Positions 12,212 through 15,092 of a stretch of DNA of 15,092 bases are shown piece after piece; within the stretch, counting starts at the first letter, position 1; each line of letters opens with the position of its first letter. Position numbers and translations under genes: made by a program. Below the pieces are notes generated by a model that saw nothing but the letters and a program-made list of their open reading frames with translations, made no database searches and was not told where the DNA came from. The DNA is from JAOUEA01 sp046732015 (GTDB lineage Bacteria > Actinomycetota > UBA4738 > HRBIN12): assembly GCA_046732015.1 (NCBI GenBank), contig JBKPMF010000182.1:1-15092 (forward strand), read 5' to 3'.

Positions 12212-13549
12212 ATGCCCGGCGGCCTCCTCACCGATCTCTACGAGCTGAACATGGCGGCGAGCTACCTGCGCCGCGACATGGACGGGCTCGCGACCTTCAG
12301 CTTGTACGTGCGGGGGCTGCCCCCACAGCGAGGGTTCCTGGTGGCGGCCGGACTCGAGTCCTGCCTGGACTTCCTGGCTTCGTTCTCGTTCACCGACGAC
12401 GAGCTGGCGACGCTCGAGGGGATGGGCTTCGACGACCACGCGCTCACTGATCTGGCAGCGCTACGGTTCGACGGCGAGGTGTGGGCGATGCCCGAAGGCA
12501 CGATCGTCTATTCCGAGGAGCCGCTGCTCGAGGTCACGGCACCGGTCGCGGTGGCCCAGATCATCGAGACCTACCTGCTGAACCAGATCACGCTGCACAC
12601 CACGCTCGCATCCAAGGCCGCGCGCTACGTGCTGGCCGCCGACGGCCACGATCTCGTGGACTTCGCCTTCCGACGCACGCACGGCACCGAGGCGGCCATG
12701 GCGATCGCACGCGCCAGCGCCATGGTGGGGTTCGTCGCCACCTCGAACGTCGAGGCGGCGCGCCGGTTCGACCTGACGGCCGCGGGCACGATGGCCCATG
12801 CGTTCATCGAAGCCTTCCCGAGCGAACGCGAGGCATTCGAGGCGTTCGCGATGGATCACCCCGACCGTGCGACGTTCCTCGTCGACACCTACGACACCGA
12901 GCAGGGCGTCCGCACCGCCATCGCCACGATCGAGGCGCTGGGACTCCGCGAACGCATCGGCGTGCGCTTGGACAGCGGCGACCTGGATTCGCTGGCGCGG
13001 GTCGCGCGCACGCTCCTCGACGCCGCCGGCCTCCCCCAAGCGAGGGTGTTCGCCAGCGGCGGGCTCGACGAGCACGAGGTTGCGGCGTTGATCGGAGGCG
13101 GGGCGCCCATCGATGCGTTCGGCATCGGCACGCAGATGGGCGTGTCGGCGGATGCGCCATTCGTCGACTCGGTGTACAAGCTCACGGAGTTCGACGGCCG
13201 GCCCACGCTGAAGCTCTCCTCGGGGAAAGCTTCGCTGCCCGGTCGCAAGCAGGTCTGGCGCACCATCGGTGATGGGGAACATCGCGACACCCTCGGCTTG
13301 CGGGACGAGGCAGGCCCTCCCGAGACCAGGCCCGTGCTCGAACCCGTGATGCGCGACGGAAGGCCGCTCGCACCGCCGCCCTCCATCAGGGACGCGCTGC
13401 GAACCTTCCAGGGCGAACTCGCCCGGGTGCCGGCCGCAGCACGGCGGTTGGAGCACCCCGAACAGGTCGAGGTCGCGCGATCCACCGCGCTGCTCGAGCT
13501 GACCGCGGAGACCCGCGCCGCGGCTCTCGCGAAGGCCGAGATCGGCTGA
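12212..13549 (+). CDS. pncB: Nicotinate phosphoribosyltransferase
   Basis: 445 residues. It joins nicotinate to PRPP, with ATP hydrolysis, to make nicotinate mononucleotide in the NAD salvage pathway. The start GGLLTDLYELNMAASYL is the family signature. GTMAHAFIEAF carries the His196 that is phosphorylated in this family; VRLDSGDL (Asp254-Asp257) and AFGIGTQMGVS (about 302-312) form the phosphate and ribose site; RRTHGTEAAM (about 154-163) is also conserved. The length is normal. ATG 12212 is fixed by the leaderless -10 (TAGCCT, 6 nt upstream) and by the conserved N-terminus. It is divergent from the metallopeptidase gene; no terminator is evident in the 46 bases after its stop. Confidence 0.95.
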   Translation: MPGGLLTDLYELNMAASYLRRDMDGLATFSLYVRGLPPQRGFLVAAGLESCLDFLASFSFTDDELATLEGMGFDDHALTDLAALRFDGEVWAMPEGTIVYSEEPLLEVTAPVAVAQIIETYLLNQITLHTTLASKAARYVLAADGHDLVDFAFRRTHGTEAAMAIARASAMVGFVATSNVEAARRFDLTAAGTMAHAFIEAFPSEREAFEAFAMDHPDRATFLVDTYDTEQGVRTAIATIEALGLRERIGVRLDSGDLDSLARVARTLLDAAGLPQARVFASGGLDEHEVAALIGGGAPIDAFGIGTQMGVSADAPFVDSVYKLTEFDGRPTLKLSSGKASLPGRKQVWRTIGDGEHRDTLGLRDEAGPPETRPVLEPVMRDGRPLAPPPSIRDALRTFQGELARVPAAARRLEHPEQVEVARSTALLELTAETRAAALAKAEIG

Positions 13550-13560
13550 CCGTTCCTGCG

Positions 13561-13589
13561 TTGACAGGGCCGTGTCGCGACCCCAGGAT
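13561..13589 (+). promoter_or_regulatory. Sigma-70-type promoter for the exported protein gene
   Basis: A perfect TTGACA -35 (13561-13566), a 17-nt spacer and CAGGAT (13584-13589) as -10 stand before ATG 13596, which is 6 nt after the -10. It predicts a leaderless transcript and supports ATG 13596 over the in-frame GTG 13572, which lies between the two boxes. Confidence 0.65.
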
Positions 13590-13595
13590 GCCTCC

Positions 13596-14627
13596 ATGCG
13601 AAACCGAGCCGCCACCGCCGCCCTCCTGTCCATGTTGATGCTGGTCGCCACGCTCCCCGCCTCAGCGGGGCCGGGCGTGACGATCGACCCGGTGAAGACC
13701 ACCGCCAAGACCGAGTTCCTCCCCGCGCCCGGCACGAGCGTCACCCATGGCTACTTCGCGTGGAGCTCGCCGGTGAGCGGGAGGTCGCACGTCTTCGTCG
13801 AGGTCGACGGAGGACCCAAGTCCCAGATCGACAACGGCGTGTACGGATTCGCGGGAGCGTTCGCCGCAGGCGAGGACAACCTCATCTTCCAGCAGATCAA
13901 GTTCCCCGGAGGAGACGCGCAGTCGGACCTGCGCATGTGGGACGGCCTCACCGGCGACACGAACGCCTTCGTGAGCGCGATCAACACCGCTCATTGGCAG
14001 TGGGCGCCTTCCTACGACCACGACGGGGCCGACAACCTGTGGCTGCTGTACGGCGAGAACCGGTTCAACGGACCCAAGGCCCCGTGGAGGGTCATCCTGT
14101 TCGACGGCAACACGGACACGAAGCAGGTGCTCGCCGAGACGACGTACCGGTGCGGCTGCATCTTCCCGGGGACGTTCGCCTATCCGTGGGTGTCCTGGAA
14201 CAAGGGCCTCGACGGCGCGGTCTGGCGGATGAACGTCGAGACCGACGTCAAGGAGAAGCTCTCGGTGCCGGGCAACCGTGACGAACACTCGATCGGGGTG
14301 ACCGCCGATGGCACGGCCTACGTCGTGCAGGATGGCGCCGCATGCGGCACGCACAGCAAGATCTTCCGCGTCGACCCCGACGGTACGGCGACGTTGATCT
14401 ACTCGTTGCCGGCCGGCACCGAGGCGTACACCCTGGCGCCGTTCGACACCGGGACGGGCATCGACGTGTACTTCGATCGATACAAGTGCTCCACGAAGCG
14501 CTACGACATCTACGTGATCCGCGACGCCGAGGCGGTCACCCGCACCGCCCCGTTGCACCTCGGTTCCGGTACGGCCGCTCCGGCGGGCGGCCGACGGTTC
14601 CCGGTGGGGTCGGTTCCGCCCCGCTGA
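13596..14627 (+). CDS. Exported protein, probable beta-propeller
   Basis: 343 residues. The signal peptide (MRNRAATAALLSMLMLVATL) has probable cleavage after PASA (residue 24). The rest is rich in repeated short beta-strand units ending in Trp, Tyr or Asp: YFAWSSPVSGRSHVFVEV, DLRMWDGLTGDT, NLWLLYGENRF, PWRVILFDGNTDTKQVL, YPWVSWNKGLDGAVWRMNV, GTAYVVQDGAACGTHSKIFR. This looks like a TolB/YncE-type propeller of about six blades. Cysteines are near CGCIFPG and AACGTHS and in YKCSTKR. No catalytic motif is seen, so the role is unknown. The start is set by the signal peptide and the promoter; the GTG at 13572 would add eight residues before it. Confidence 0.72.
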   Translation: MRNRAATAALLSMLMLVATLPASAGPGVTIDPVKTTAKTEFLPAPGTSVTHGYFAWSSPVSGRSHVFVEVDGGPKSQIDNGVYGFAGAFAAGEDNLIFQQIKFPGGDAQSDLRMWDGLTGDTNAFVSAINTAHWQWAPSYDHDGADNLWLLYGENRFNGPKAPWRVILFDGNTDTKQVLAETTYRCGCIFPGTFAYPWVSWNKGLDGAVWRMNVETDVKEKLSVPGNRDEHSIGVTADGTAYVVQDGAACGTHSKIFRVDPDGTATLIYSLPAGTEAYTLAPFDTGTGIDVYFDRYKCSTKRYDIYVIRDAEAVTRTAPLHLGSGTAAPAGGRRFPVGSVPPR

Positions 14628-14657
14628 TCGTTCGCCGGTCGAGCGTGCTGCGGCACG

Positions 14658-14663
14658 TACCAT
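14658..14663 (+). promoter_or_regulatory. Leaderless -10 of the last gene
   Basis: TACCAT is 6 nt before GTG 14670, with no Shine-Dalgarno. A perfect hairpin CGTGC-TGCG-GCACG (14644-14657) ends right at the -10 and could be an operator or the 3' end of the previous transcript. Confidence 0.5.
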
Positions 14664-14669
14664 GAGCGC

Positions 14670-15092
14670 GTGAGCGAACCGACGCGTCGACGGCGGCGCT
14701 GGCCCGGCCGTCTGCTGATCGGCGCGTTGATCGCGGCCGCCATCTTCTACGGCGGTGGCGGCGTCTACTTCTCCAACGTGCTGAACGAACGTGCGCTGGA
14801 TGGCGCCTCGCGCCGGAAGGACACGAAGGCGTTGGAACCCGACGTCGAGGTCGTCTCCCTGGACGAGGGCGCGGCCGGTCAACAGATCACGCTCCGCGGG
14901 CTGGACGGCGGGCCGATGCCGCCCATGCTCGGGCTCCAAGGACTGCGCTGGGAAGGCGGCTACGCGCAGGTACTCGACCTCGGGCCGAATGATCCGGGGC
15001 CGGTGGTCGCATCGTTCACGTTGGTCACGGGCGAGGCGCCCGGCATCGGAGCGCCCGCGGAACTCGACGCCCGCTACTACCCACGGGACCCG
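14670..15092 (+). CDS. Membrane-anchored protein, probable alpha/beta hydrolase, N-terminal part
   Basis: The first 141 codons, open to the end of the window. GTG 14670 is chosen by the -10 at 14658-14663; the nearby ATG at 14662 reads into a stop after three codons. A basic N-terminus (SEPTRRRRRWPGR) precedes one transmembrane segment (LLIGALIAAAIFYGGGGVYF, about residues 15-34), then a beta-rich region with ALEPDVEVVSLDEG and LQGLRWEGGYAQVLDLG. Some actinobacterial alpha/beta hydrolases carry an N-terminal TM and a similar YFSNVLNERAL...WEGGY segment before the hydrolase domain, but the catalytic part lies outside the window. The call rests on that resemblance only. Confidence 0.5.
   Translation, partial: MSEPTRRRRRWPGRLLIGALIAAAIFYGGGGVYFSNVLNERALDGASRRKDTKALEPDVEVVSLDEGAAGQQITLRGLDGGPMPPMLGLQGLRWEGGYAQVLDLGPNDPGPVVASFTLVTGEAPGIGAPAELDARYYPRDP

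Noticed and set aside
14644..14657. Hairpin CGTGC-TGCG-GCACG as an intrinsic terminator of the exported-protein gene
   Set aside because: The stem is only 5 bp with no following T-run; it is equally likely to be an operator beside the -10 of the next gene.
1..15092. CRISPR array, insertion sequence, prophage, toxin-antitoxin or other defence cassette
   Set aside because: No spaced direct repeats, transposase, integrase, phage structural or nuclease-type gene was seen. The only transposon sequence is the synthetic adapter at 1-41.

Overview
The window is clearly high-GC DNA with G/C-rich third codon positions and many GTG starts. Several genes start 6-7 nt after a TAnnnT-type -10 with no leader, two promoters look ECF-type, and the gene families are typical of Actinomycetota. 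The best guess is a deep-branching actinomycete from a metagenome or draft assembly, because it carries a Bacillus-style large SRP RNA with an Alu domain rather than a short 4.5S-type RNA. The first 41 bases are not genomic: they are an untrimmed Nextera transposon adapter, so position 42 is the true contig edge.

Layout. 42-306 is the 3' end of a zinc-binding/quinone oxidoreductase-type dehydrogenase. 427-2147 is a coupled pair, an ECF-like sigma factor and a two-TM DUF4349 protein that I propose as its anti-sigma or sensor. 2110-5422 (minus) is a housekeeping block read as large SRP RNA, dnaX, recR and a DUF4272 protein; the ybaB gene usual between dnaX and recR is missing. 5542-6147 is a secreted or membrane-anchored protein whose upstream region repeats the ECF-like motif found before the sigma gene. 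6144-8811 holds a GNAT gene (minus) and a zinc-ribbon / HAD phosphatase / tandem-GNAT cluster (plus). 8817-8903 is tRNA-Ser(GGA) and 8929-9474 an exported SGNH-type protein (both minus). 9620-11197 is an operon of SMP-30-type lactonase, an internally deleted RibD/DHFR-like protein and a VOC protein. 11230-11319 is tRNA-Ser(CGA), 11366-11839 tadA and 11841-12194 a HExxH metallopeptidase (all minus). 12212-13549 is nicotinate phosphoribosyltransferase, 13596-14627 an exported probable beta-propeller protein, and 14670 to the end a truncated membrane-anchored protein, probably an alpha/beta hydrolase.

The minus strand reads tadA, tRNA-Ser(CGA), tRNA-Ser(GGA), SRP RNA, dnaX, recR. That resembles the tadA-scr-dnaX-yaaK-recR block of Bacillus, but other genes, mostly on the plus strand, are interleaved. 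I saw no CRISPR array, transposase, integrase or phage gene. No gene-free stretch exceeds 300 bases once the SRP RNA at 5153-5422 is counted.

The most interesting signals are: (1) a possible ECF sigma/DUF4349 circuit with a matching promoter motif before a secreted-protein gene; (2) a shared, near-palindromic -10 giving two divergent leaderless genes at 12192-12214; (3) two tRNA-Ser genes whose -10 boxes sit exactly 7 nt before the mature 5' end; (4) a perfect inverted repeat placing the tadA start codon in a hairpin loop.
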